Shown here: piece by piece, positions 1 through 7,206 of the stretch
How the letters are laid out: every line of letters begins with the position of its first letter
Numbering within the stretch: position 1 is the first letter of the stretch
Assembly (NCBI GenBank): GCA_937899295.1
Contig: CALBPO010000266.1
Location: 1 to 7,206 of the forward strand
DNA length: 7,206 nucleotides
DNA from: an uncultured Opitutia bacterium
Lineage (GTDB): Bacteria > Verrucomicrobiota > Verrucomicrobiia > Opitutales > Coraliomargaritaceae
Direction of reading: 5' to 3'
Notes under the pieces: model-generated
What the model was told of the DNA's origin: nothing
What the model saw: only the letters and a program-made list of their open reading frames with translations
Databases searched by the model: none
Program-made: the position numbers and the translations under genes

Positions 1-447
1 ACCGCCCACAACCACGTCCATGTCGCGATGGAAGGCACCATCGCAGGTCGCACAAGTCGTCACGCCTTTGCCACCATACATTTCGCTCTCGCCGGGAATA
101 CCTAGCAAGCGTGGACGCGCCCCTGTGGCAACGATCACTGTCTTGGCCTCGAAGACTTTATCACCTGCGTAAAGTTTTTTCACGCCACCCTCGACCTCGA
201 TCTTGTCGACCTTGGCGTGCTCGTAGCGAGCGCCGAAACGGGCAGCTTGCTTGCGAAGATTGTCCATCATCATGAAACCGTCGATTCCCTCTGGGAAACC
301 AGGGAAATTCTCCACCTCCGAGGTGGTCGTAAGCTGGCCACCAGGCTGTGAACCCTCAAGGACTAGTGGATTAAGTTGAGCGCGACCCGTGTAGATGGCT
401 GCAGTGAGTCCGGCGCAGCCGGTGCCTAGGATAATAACGTCTTCCAT
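1..447 (-). CDS. trxB: Thioredoxin reductase, N-terminal part (cut by window edge)
   Basis: This is the first 149 codons of an NADPH-dependent flavoprotein that reduces oxidised thioredoxin in the cytoplasm. Translating the minus strand from the ATG at 447-445 gives an FAD-binding Rossmann motif GTGCAG (residues 8-13), PGGQL (35-39), ENFPGF (46-51), a second flavin-fold motif ATGA (107-110) and the redox-active disulfide CATCDG (132-137, Cys132 and Cys135). CATCDG with this spacing is diagnostic of the low-molecular-weight bacterial TrxB family. The sequence ends at VVVGG, just where the NADPH-binding glycine motif should begin, so the rest lies before position 1. The first motif has Cys11 where the E. 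coli enzyme has Pro. The start fits because only seven residues precede the glycine motif. No Shine-Dalgarno sequence is visible. A ferredoxin-NADP reductase of the same fold lacks the CxxC and is therefore excluded. Confidence 0.95.
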   Translation of the reverse strand, partial: MEDVIILGTGCAGLTAAIYTGRAQLNPLVLEGSQPGGQLTTTSEVENFPGFPEGIDGFMMMDNLRKQAARFGARYEHAKVDKIEVEGGVKKLYAGDKVFEAKTVIVATGARPRLLGIPGESEMYGGKGVTTCATCDGAFHRDMDVVVGG

Positions 448-480
448 AATCGTAAAATTTGGTATCAATTTGTGAAAAGA

Positions 481-510
481 TGAGAAGATGGAGCCATGGA
501 GCTGATTCTC
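481..510. repeat. Short inverted repeat TGAGAA / TTCTCA
   Basis: TGAGAA at 481-486 is matched by its reverse complement TTCTCA at 505-510. The 18 bases between contain the palindrome CCATGG. It lies 34-63 bases upstream of the trxB start codon on the trxB side of the spacer. It could be an operator or a weak hairpin in a trxB leader. The arms are short, so chance is a real possibility. Confidence 0.25.
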
Positions 511-673
511 AACCAAAATTTGAACTTCTCAGTAGGTTTGCATTTTCAAACGAGCGTTCTTAATCATAGAAGCAGTGAAATGCCACCCCGCTTCGGCTTG
601 AGAGTAACAAAATCAATCGCGGTAAAGGTAAAGATTCTATCAGAAGCAAAGTAGCCGTGCTTTCTGGCAACTC

Positions 674-698
674 TTTTCTAGATAAATCCATTTTCTAG
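674..698. repeat. Direct repeat TTTTCTAG, two copies 17 bases apart
   Basis: TTTTCTAG occurs at 674-681 and again at 691-698, a start-to-start distance of 17 bases (about 1.6 helical turns). It lies 58-82 bases upstream of the parE start codon, where an activator or repressor would bind. An eight-base AT-rich repeat in an AT-rich spacer can arise by chance. Confidence 0.3.
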
Positions 699-755
699 TT
701 GGAGTCCTACCCTCGGGCGTTTTTATCAACATAACTCACGACTATCCACTCATAC

Positions 756-2615
<1,860 letters not shown>

Positions 2616-2791
2616 ACACGGCAGAAGTGTCGCTTCTAGTACTCTGAGTAAATCCTACCGATTACATGCGCCCTTCGGCTTCCGTAGCGCAAATCTGGAG
2701 AAAATCTACTGCGCGCTATTTCAAGGGATTCTATTAGTCGATGCAAAGGGAGTGGCGCTTTTGAAAAACATTTGATGGACAAACTCCATGA
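2616..2791. other. Convergent spacer between parE and thrC
   Basis: This 176-base gap lies between the stop codons of parE (plus) and thrC (minus), so transcripts from both sides should end here. I see no gene. Two weak hairpins are possible: AGAAG/CTTCT at 2623-2637 with a five-base loop, and TGCGC/GCGCA at 2667-2691 with a 15-base loop. Neither is followed by a T-tract on either strand, so a classic intrinsic terminator is not evident. Termination may depend on Rho. Confidence 0.6.
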
Positions 2792-4144
2792 CTAAATTCG
2801 CGCCCTCATAAAGGCTTTGATCGCTGCGGGGGACGGTATAACACTGTGCTTAACGATCTCTTTGGACTTCAAAACTTCGAGCGATGCGTGCGTCGAATTC
2901 TCGCCAATAGCAGCCTGAATCGTGTCGGGGAATTTCGCCGGATGTGCGGTGGCTAGGATAATTTCCTTGCCTTCAAAACCTTGCTCGAAGCCACAGGCAG
3001 TGTGCGGATCAACAACGTATCCATATTTCAAATACACATCTTTAATAATCTGTTCGATCTGCGCGTCGTCGCTTCGTGAGCTTATGAACCCAGTGCTATC
3101 AAAGTTCTTGAAGACGTATTTCCCCGTCTCCTTGAAGGTTTGGATGATCTCCCGCACTTTTTTAGGGTCGCAGCCTTCTGCGTAGTAGAGAAAGCGCTCA
3201 AAGTTCGATGCGACTTGTATATCCATGGAAGGGGCGACGCTAGGGGCGACCTCGTCTAGCTGGTAAGTCCCGGCCTGAAATAGGCGGTGTAGGATATCGT
3301 TTTGATTCGTCGCTACGCGAAAACCCTTGATCGGCAAGCCCATGCGCTGGACGAGCCAGCCGGCGAGGACGTTGCCGAAGTTTCCCGTGGGTACAACAAA
3401 AGTGATGTCGTCGCGCACATCTTCAGGTAGACGGAAGTAGGCGGAAAGGTAGTAAACGCACTGTGCAAGGATGCGGGCAAGGTTGATTGAATTGACTGCA
3501 GAAAGCCCGACTTCAGCGGCGAATTCACGGTCTTCGAAAACAGTCTTCATCGCCGTCTGCGCGTCGTCAAAGCTGCCTTTGATCGCCAGAGGGAAGACAT
3601 TGTCTGCGCCTGTGCAGGTCATCTGGCGCTCTTGAAGCGGTGAAATCCGGCCATCGGGATAGAGGATAAAGGTAGTGACACCTTCTTTGCCGAGCAGGCC
3701 ATGGATAGCGGCGGCTCCGGTATCTCCCGACGTGGCACCAAGAACGGAAATGTGGCTTCTAGTACGGGCGATCTGTGATTCGTAAAGATTACCCAATAAT
3801 TGAAGTGCAAAATCTTTAAATGCGAGCGTGGGCCCGTGGAAAAGCTCCAACACGTAACGGTCGTCATCGAGCTTAACGATGGGTGCGATGTCAGCGTGAT
3901 CGAATTTGGTATAACTTCGCGCGACGACTTCTTTTAGCTCCGCAGAATCGATGTCGGTCGCAAAGATGGCGAAGAAGGCCTCACAGAGTTCAGCATAGCT
4001 GAGTTTTGACCACTCGCCCAAGTGTGGCCTTAGATTGGGGAGTTTTTCAGGCAGGTAAAGCCCGCCATCAGGCGCGAGACCTTGCGCGACTGCAGTGGAA
4101 AAAGAAACGGCGGGGACTTGGCCGCGTGTGCTGATATATTGCAT
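2792..4144 (-). CDS. thrC: Threonine synthase
   Basis: This PLP enzyme converts O-phosphohomoserine and water to threonine and phosphate, the last step of threonine synthesis in the cytoplasm. The 450-residue length is near the E. coli enzyme (428). The N-terminal threonine-synthase domain is visible (APDGGLYLP, 24-32). The catalytic domain carries HGPTLAFKDF (103-112) with PLP-binding Lys110, the phosphate loop GATSGDTG (136-143), NSINLARILAQ (218-228), the cofactor-contacting PTGNFGN (252-258), MDIQVASNFERFLY (307-320) and HTACGF (381-386). This pattern is specific to the ThrC branch of the tryptophan-synthase-beta superfamily, so threonine dehydratase and cysteine synthase are excluded. 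The gene lies 162 bases downstream of lysC on the same strand, and the gap holds a conspicuous set of inverted repeats. The start at 4144 gives the expected N-terminus. No Shine-Dalgarno sequence is present. Confidence 0.97.
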   Translation of the reverse strand: MQYISTRGQVPAVSFSTAVAQGLAPDGGLYLPEKLPNLRPHLGEWSKLSYAELCEAFFAIFATDIDSAELKEVVARSYTKFDHADIAPIVKLDDDRYVLELFHGPTLAFKDFALQLLGNLYESQIARTRSHISVLGATSGDTGAAAIHGLLGKEGVTTFILYPDGRISPLQERQMTCTGADNVFPLAIKGSFDDAQTAMKTVFEDREFAAEVGLSAVNSINLARILAQCVYYLSAYFRLPEDVRDDITFVVPTGNFGNVLAGWLVQRMGLPIKGFRVATNQNDILHRLFQAGTYQLDEVAPSVAPSMDIQVASNFERFLYYAEGCDPKKVREIIQTFKETGKYVFKNFDSTGFISSRSDDAQIEQIIKDVYLKYGYVVDPHTACGFEQGFEGKEIILATAHPAKFPDTIQAAIGENSTHASLEVLKSKEIVKHSVIPSPAAIKAFMRARI

Positions 4145-4178
4145 GCTTGTGAGTTTGTAGGCACAGCAAAAGAGTCAA

Positions 4179-4230
4179 CCCGCAATTACCCCTCGTTTAG
4201 TCAGGATATCATTAAACTATGCGGGAGGGG
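4179..4230. repeat. Two crossing inverted repeats in the lysC-thrC gap
   Basis: Two perfect six-base inverted repeats interlock here. CCCGCA (4179-4184) pairs with TGCGGG (4220-4225), and CCCCTC (4189-4194) pairs with GAGGGG (4225-4230). A third pair, GTTTA (4195-4199) with TAAAC (4213-4217), fits inside either. The first two cross and share G4225, so RNA could form one or the other, or nearly a pseudoknot. The thrC start codon lies 35 bases beyond the element on the minus strand. A run of seven A (4234-4240; T on the thrC strand) flanks it on the lysC side. It could be a thrC leader regulator, an mRNA-processing structure or a DNA-binding site. No run of threonine codons suggests a leader peptide. 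Confidence 0.45.
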
Positions 4231-4263
4231 CTGAAAAAAATCCGGCCATCTGACATTTTCATA

Positions 4264-4275
4264 GCACTTGCGTGC
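4264..4275 (-). other. Small hairpin with GCAA tetraloop after lysC
   Basis: Read on the lysC strand, GCAC-GCAA-GTGC forms a four-base-pair stem closed by a GNRA-type tetraloop, starting 31 bases after the lysC stop codon. A seven-T run follows, but 23 bases further on (4240-4234), too far for a standard intrinsic terminator. It may stabilise the lysC transcript end or be fortuitous. Confidence 0.3.
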
Positions 4276-4306
4276 AAAGCCTTCTAGTCTGAGACAGAGA
4301 AATCGT

Positions 4307-5521
4307 TTATGCCCCAAGCCCGAATGCGGCATGGACAAGGCGCGCAGCATCTTCGGCTTGTTCTGGGTCGATACCGACTGAGATTTTAATCTCAGATGTA
4401 CTGATAAGCTGAATGTTCACATTACCCTTGGCCAGAGACTCAAAAAGTGTCGCAGCGACGCCAGAATGCGAACGCATACCAACGCCGACCACCGAGACTT
4501 TGGCAATATCGCTTACCTCAAAGAGCTTTCCAGCGGCCTCGTCGGGGAACGATTCAGTCACGGCTTTTTCGGCGCGAAGGACATCCTCGCGAGGTACGGT
4601 GAATGTCATATTCGCCTTACCATCGCGGCCAAGGTTTTGTACGATCATATCGACACTGATACCCGCTGCGCCGAGCACTTGAAAGAGCTTGGCGGCGGTG
4701 CCGGGGCGGTCGGGCAAATCGCTGACCACGATCTTAGCTTGATTTTTATCGAGTGCGACGCCGCTTACAACGACATCTTCCATGGAGGCGGCTTCTTCTT
4801 TCACAATAGTACCTGGGTTGTTATTAAAACTAGATCGGACTTCAAAAACGACGTCGAACTTCTGGGCAAATTCGACAGCGCGGTTTTGCATCACTTTGGA
4901 GCCAGAACTGGCGAGCTCGAGCATCTCCTCATAGGAGATCTCGTCGAGCTTCTTGGCATCAAGCACAAGGCGCGGATCGGCAGTATAGACGCCGTCGACA
5001 TCGGTGTAAATTTGGCAAAGGTCAGCCTTGAGCGCCGCCGCGATGGCGATGGCACTGAGATCGGAACCGCCGCGGCCCAGTGTGGTAATTTGGCCGTCGG
5101 GCGAATGGCCTTGAAAGCCGGCAAGGATGATGACTTTGCCAGCATCAAGTTGCGCTTTGAGGTCGCCCCCAGAAATCTGGGTAATGCGTGCGCGGGTGTG
5201 TGAAGGATCGGTCAAGATGCCCGCCTGAGAACCTGTGCGTGAGACCGCAGGTACACCAATGGCATGGAGCGCCATAGCAGTTAGGGCTATAGTTTCTTGC
5301 TCGCCCACAGTGAGGAGCATATCCATCTCACGCTCATCTGGATCTGGATTGAGCGCTTTAGCACGGCCAATCAACTCATTCGTCACGCCGGAGCGCGCAG
5401 AAACGACGACCACGACTTGGTGACCCGCATCATAGGTCTCTTTGACTCGCTGCGCGACGTTTTTGATCCGATCGACATCTCCGACCGAAGTGCCGCCGTA
5501 TTTTTGAACGATGAGTGACAT
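4307..5521 (-). CDS. lysC: Aspartate kinase (monofunctional, two ACT domains)
   Basis: The enzyme phosphorylates aspartate with ATP to give aspartyl phosphate, the committed step to lysine, threonine, methionine and diaminopimelate. The amino-acid-kinase domain (about 1-240) shows KYGGTSV (7-13), SARSGVTN (41-48), TVGEQE (71-76), FQG (136-138), TLGRGGSD (147-154) and the nucleotide-binding TDVDGVYTADPR (173-184). Two ACT regulatory domains follow, from about 263 (VSDLPDRPG at 266-274) and about 341, the second carrying MRSHSGVAATLF (349-360) and STSEIKIS (374-381). The 404-residue length fits the monofunctional class of B. subtilis and C. glutamicum, not the ThrA-type fusion with homoserine dehydrogenase. 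ACT domains imply feedback inhibition by lysine, threonine or both. Met247 matches the internal start of the separate beta subunit in those relatives. The gene diverges from pyrH and precedes thrC. A weak -10 (TATAGT, 5543-5538) lies just upstream; no Shine-Dalgarno sequence is seen. Confidence 0.97.
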   Translation of the reverse strand: MSLIVQKYGGTSVGDVDRIKNVAQRVKETYDAGHQVVVVVSARSGVTNELIGRAKALNPDPDEREMDMLLTVGEQETIALTAMALHAIGVPAVSRTGSQAGILTDPSHTRARITQISGGDLKAQLDAGKVIILAGFQGHSPDGQITTLGRGGSDLSAIAIAAALKADLCQIYTDVDGVYTADPRLVLDAKKLDEISYEEMLELASSGSKVMQNRAVEFAQKFDVVFEVRSSFNNNPGTIVKEEAASMEDVVVSGVALDKNQAKIVVSDLPDRPGTAAKLFQVLGAAGISVDMIVQNLGRDGKANMTFTVPREDVLRAEKAVTESFPDEAAGKLFEVSDIAKVSVVGVGMRSHSGVAATLFESLAKGNVNIQLISTSEIKISVGIDPEQAEDAARLVHAAFGLGA

Positions 5522-5599
5522 TTAATAAAAAGCTAAAACTATAAAGATTTGGAAAGGTTGAAGAAGATAGGGACGCTTAAGCAATACTAGCAAGGCGAA

Positions 5600-5637
5600 G
5601 TTTCAAGGAAAGATCCTTGAGAACGCTGGGCCCCAGC
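5600..5637. repeat. Two adjacent hairpins in the lysC-pyrH spacer
   Basis: The first hairpin pairs GTT plus TCAAGGA (5600-5609) with TCCTTGA and AAC (5614-5620, 5622-5624). It makes ten base pairs with one bulged G (5621) and an AAGA loop. Immediately next is the GC-rich near-palindrome GCTGGG-C-CCCAGC (5625-5637). Together they form a compact 38-base structure 79-116 bases upstream of lysC and 133-170 bases upstream of pyrH. No T-tract follows directly on either strand, so simple termination is unlikely. It could be a lysC leader structure, an operator, or a remnant of a small dispersed repeat. Confidence 0.5.
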
Positions 5638-5731
5638 TCTGCTCTTGTTGAGTGGTTCTAGCTAAGATGATACCGAGGCTGAGTGCGGTGCTCCAGGAAA
5701 CCAACTTTAAGCCATCAAGCAAAGACATAGG

Positions 5732-5760
5732 TTGACGAGCTAGGCAAAAGTGGGTTTAAG
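5732..5760 (+). promoter_or_regulatory. Candidate sigma-70-like promoter for pyrH
   Basis: TTGACG (5732-5737, five of six matches to the -35 consensus) is followed after exactly 17 bases by TTTAAG (5755-5760, four of six matches to the -10 consensus). Transcription would begin near 5767, about three bases before the pyrH ATG at 5770. The transcript would then be almost leaderless, which fits the lack of a Shine-Dalgarno sequence. The -10 is imperfect and promoters in this lineage are not well known to me. Confidence 0.4.
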
Positions 5761-5769
5761 AAGCGTTTA

Positions 5770-6510
5770 ATGACTGCTACTGAAGAATCGTCCCAAAACC
5801 CAAAATACAAGCGCATCATCCTCAAACTCAGCGGGGAAGTGCTACGCAATAACGAAGATGGTGAACCCATCGACCCGGTGATCCTCAAAGCGATTTGCGA
5901 AGAGGTCAAAAAAGTTTACGATATCGGGGTTGAAATCGGCCTCGTGATCGGTGGTGGCAATATCTTTCGCGGCCTCAGCGGTGCCGAGATGAAAGGCGTC
6001 GACCGCACCACTGGTGACTACATGGGGATGCTCGCCACGGTGATCAACGGCCTCGCACTAATGGACTGCCTCGAAAAGCTCGGCGTGACCGTGCGCCTGC
6101 AAAGTGCCATACCCATGGATAAACTGGCCGAGCCGTTTATCCTACGACGCGCTACCCGGCACCTTGAGCGCGGCCGTGTAGTGATTTTCGCTGGGGGCAC
6201 TGGTAACCCTTACTTCTCAACCGATACAGCCGCAGCGCTCCGTGCCAACGAGATCGGTGCGGACATGCTGATGAAAGCGACCAAGGTCGACGGCATCTAT
6301 AACAAGGATCCAAAAAAGCACGACGATGCAGTCAAATACGACCACGTACCCTACGTCGACGCCCTGCGTGAGCGCCTTGAGGTTATGGATTCAACCGCAT
6401 TTTCTCTTTGTATGGAAAACCAGCTTCCTATTCTCGTTTTCAGTATGCGCGAGCCTGGTTCAATCTATCGCGCCGTAATGGGCGAAGAGATCGGCACACT
6501 GGTCGACTAG
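5770..6510 (+). CDS. pyrH: UMP kinase (uridylate kinase)
   Basis: The enzyme phosphorylates UMP to UDP with ATP, feeding all pyrimidine nucleotide synthesis. In other bacteria it is a cytoplasmic hexamer, typically inhibited by UTP and activated by GTP. The 246-residue protein has the bacterial PyrH form of the amino-acid-kinase fold: KLSGE (19-23), the glycine loop GGGN with FRG (61-68), [11 protein letters not shown] (83-93), [19 protein letters not shown] (141-159), the nucleotide-site TKVDGIY (171-177) and DPKK (180-183), and MDSTAF (206-211). The N-terminus up to [11 protein letters not shown] closely parallels the E. coli enzyme, supporting this start. It heads a plus-strand run with frr 33 bases downstream. 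The usual partner genes rpsB and tsf are not upstream here; the neighbour is divergent lysC. No Shine-Dalgarno sequence precedes the ATG. Confidence 0.98.
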   Translation: MTATEESSQNPKYKRIILKLSGEVLRNNEDGEPIDPVILKAICEEVKKVYDIGVEIGLVIGGGNIFRGLSGAEMKGVDRTTGDYMGMLATVINGLALMDCLEKLGVTVRLQSAIPMDKLAEPFILRRATRHLERGRVVIFAGGTGNPYFSTDTAAALRANEIGADMLMKATKVDGIYNKDPKKHDDAVKYDHVPYVDALRERLEVMDSTAFSLCMENQLPILVFSMREPGSIYRAVMGEEIGTLVD

Positions 6511-6543
6511 CCCCTGTTCTTAAAAAATTTAACTACTTAAACC

Positions 6544-7101
6544 ATGCCAAAAGAAATCATCAAATCTATGAACGCCGACATGAAGAAGGCGGTCGATCAC
6601 ACGCTCCACGAATTCAGCAGCCTCCACACCGGCAAAGCTACGCCCGCAATGCTCGACGGTGTCCGCGTCAACGCCTACGGTAGTACAGTAAGCTTAAAAG
6701 AAGTCGCTGCGGTGACAACGCCTGATGCCCGTACCATCATGGTGCAGCCTTGGGATAAGAGCGTTATTAAAGATGTGGAAAAAGGTATCCAAGAAGCCAA
6801 CCTTGGCCTTAACCCCATTATCGATGGCGGCATCCTCCGCGTGCCTGTGCCCGAACTCACTGGTGAACGCCGCCAAGAGCTTGCTAAGACAGCCGGCGGC
6901 ATGGCCGAAGACGGACGTGTTCGTATCCGCCAAGGTCGTCGTGATGCACTCGACCTTCTTAAGTCTGCCAAGAACGACGACGGCCTACCCGAAGATGATT
7001 TTAAACGCCACGAAAAAGAAGTGCAAAAAGCGCACGACGACTACATTGCAGAGATCAACGAGCACCTTACTCATAAGGAAGCAGAGTTGAAAAAAGTCTG
7101 A
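6544..7101 (+). CDS. frr: Ribosome recycling factor
   Basis: RRF works with EF-G to split the post-termination ribosome so that its subunits can be reused. The 185-residue length equals that of E. coli RRF. Visible family features are the first helix of the three-helix bundle, the LHTGKATPAMLDG segment (27-39), the beta domain with DARTIMVQPWDKS (61-73), LGLNP (87-91), RVPVPELTGERRQEL (99-113), and IRQGRRDA (128-135), which holds the conserved arginine Arg132. The C-terminal helix (about 150-183) closes the bundle. Position 28 is His and 31 is Lys, where E. coli has Arg in RTGR. The gene follows pyrH after 33 AT-rich bases, the common pyrH-frr order, and is probably cotranscribed with it. The ATG at 6544 gives the canonical length. 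No Shine-Dalgarno sequence is visible. Confidence 0.97.
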   Translation: MPKEIIKSMNADMKKAVDHTLHEFSSLHTGKATPAMLDGVRVNAYGSTVSLKEVAAVTTPDARTIMVQPWDKSVIKDVEKGIQEANLGLNPIIDGGILRVPVPELTGERRQELAKTAGGMAEDGRVRIRQGRRDALDLLKSAKNDDGLPEDDFKRHEKEVQKAHDDYIAEINEHLTHKEAELKKV

Positions 7102-7115
7102 CCCAGAGTATCGAA

Positions 7116-7138
7116 AGCAAAAGGCAGCACCATTTGCT
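7116..7138 (+). other. Weak hairpin between frr and proB
   Basis: AGCAAA (7116-7121) can pair with TTTGCT (7133-7138) around an 11-base loop in the 52-base frr-proB gap. The T content after it is low, so it does not look like a terminator. It ends 15 bases before the proB start and might affect its translation or be chance. Confidence 0.2.
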
Positions 7139-7153
7139 CTCTGATCCGTAAAA

Positions 7154-7206
7154 ATGCTTACTACAGCCAAACGCATCGTCATCAAGCTCGGCACAGGTGT
7201 GCTGAC
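7154..7206 (+). CDS. proB: Glutamate 5-kinase, first 17 codons (cut by window edge)
   Basis: The ATG at 7154 opens a frame that runs to the window edge and reads MLTTAKRIVIKLGTGVL. The core RIVIKLGTGVLT is the first beta strand and phosphate-binding loop of an amino-acid kinase. It most closely resembles E. coli ProB (LVVKLGTSVLTGG), the ATP-dependent glutamate 5-kinase that starts proline synthesis. With so few residues, another amino-acid kinase cannot be strictly excluded, but aspartokinase (KYGGTS) and UMP kinase (KLSGE) have clearly different loops. The gene lies 52 bases after frr on the same strand and may belong to the same transcript. No Shine-Dalgarno sequence precedes it; AAAA sits directly before the ATG. 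Confidence 0.75.
   Translation, partial: MLTTAKRIVIKLGTGVL

Larger units (their letters stand above)
448..755. other. Divergent spacer between trxB and parE
   Basis: This 308-base AT-leaning stretch separates the start codons of trxB (minus) and parE (plus), so it should hold promoters for both. I see no credible ORF, tRNA or riboswitch. Promoter candidates are weak. For trxB, TTCACA with TACGAT at 16-base spacing ends one base before the ATG, which is too close. For parE, TATCCA at 743-748 lacks a good -35 element. The spacer contains a six-base inverted repeat (481-510) and an eight-base direct repeat (674-698), listed separately. Confidence 0.7.
5522..5769. other. Divergent spacer between lysC and pyrH
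   Basis: This 248-base region separates two divergent start codons and must carry promoters for both. It contains two adjacent hairpins (5600-5637) and a fair sigma-70-like promoter facing pyrH (5732-5760). On the lysC side only a lone -10-like TATAGT is visible. I do not see a credible ORF, and I could not recognise a lysine riboswitch or T-box in the lysC leader. Confidence 0.6.

Noticed and set aside
702..724. A sequence resembling a tRNA 3' end (GAGTCCTACCCTCGGGCG) followed by TTTTT, as if a tRNA fragment or attachment site
   Set aside because: The upstream bases do not form the T-stem (only one of five pairs fits), and no acceptor, D or anticodon arm can be found. There is no integrase or other mobile gene nearby.
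709..724. CCC-TC-GGG then TTTTT as an intrinsic terminator before parE
   Set aside because: The two-base loop is too small for a real hairpin, and no plus-strand gene ends just upstream.
4145..4306. Threonine attenuator with a leader peptide upstream of thrC
   Set aside because: No short frame with repeated threonine or isoleucine codons is present, and the T-run lies before the hairpins on the thrC strand, not after them.
4466..5203. A 245-codon open frame on the plus strand opposite lysC
   Set aside because: It is wholly antisense to a clearly real aspartate kinase, has no recognisable motif, and such frames are common opposite GC-rich coding sequence.
5522..5769. Lysine riboswitch or T-box in the lysC leader
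   Set aside because: Hairpins exist but I could not recognise the conserved lysine-riboswitch core or the T-box antiterminator motif; a covariance-model search would settle it.

Overview
The window is ordinary bacterial chromosome carrying core housekeeping genes. It shows no phage, transposon, CRISPR, toxin-antitoxin or secretion genes. The ParE protein is of the compact type with the long basic linker known from Bacteroidetes and PVC-group bacteria. None of the seven start codons has a recognisable Shine-Dalgarno sequence, and coding DNA is moderately GC-rich with AT-rich spacers. My best guess is a Verrucomicrobiota (Opitutae-like) genome. This rests on remembered protein character, not on a search, and is held at moderate to low confidence.

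Layout: (1) Positions 1-447, minus strand: N-terminal half of thioredoxin reductase (trxB), cut by the window edge. (2) 448-755: 308-base spacer between divergent trxB and parE, holding only short repeats. (3) 756-2615, plus: complete topoisomerase IV subunit B (parE). (4) 2616-2791: spacer where parE and thrC converge. (5) 2792-4144, minus: threonine synthase (thrC). (6) 4145-4306: spacer between lysC and thrC with two inverted repeats that cross each other, so their pairings exclude one another unless they form a pseudoknot. (7) 4307-5521, minus: aspartate kinase with two ACT domains (lysC). (8) 5522-5769: divergent spacer with two adjacent hairpins and a candidate pyrH promoter. (9) 5770-6510, plus: UMP kinase (pyrH). 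(10) 6544-7101, plus: ribosome recycling factor (frr). (11) 7154 to the edge, plus: first 17 codons of a probable glutamate 5-kinase (proB).

How the genes work together: lysC and thrC lie in the same orientation and encode the first and last steps of aspartate-to-threonine synthesis, although asd, hom and thrB are not here. pyrH and frr form the widespread pair linking pyrimidine nucleotide supply and ribosome recycling, apparently continuing into proline synthesis through proB. Three genes (lysC, pyrH, proB) start with an amino-acid-kinase fold, an unusual concentration in under 3 kb. I found no clearly new biological system. The most checkable leads are the crossed inverted repeats upstream of thrC, the near-leaderless pyrH promoter together with the general lack of Shine-Dalgarno sequences, and the paired hairpins between lysC and pyrH.
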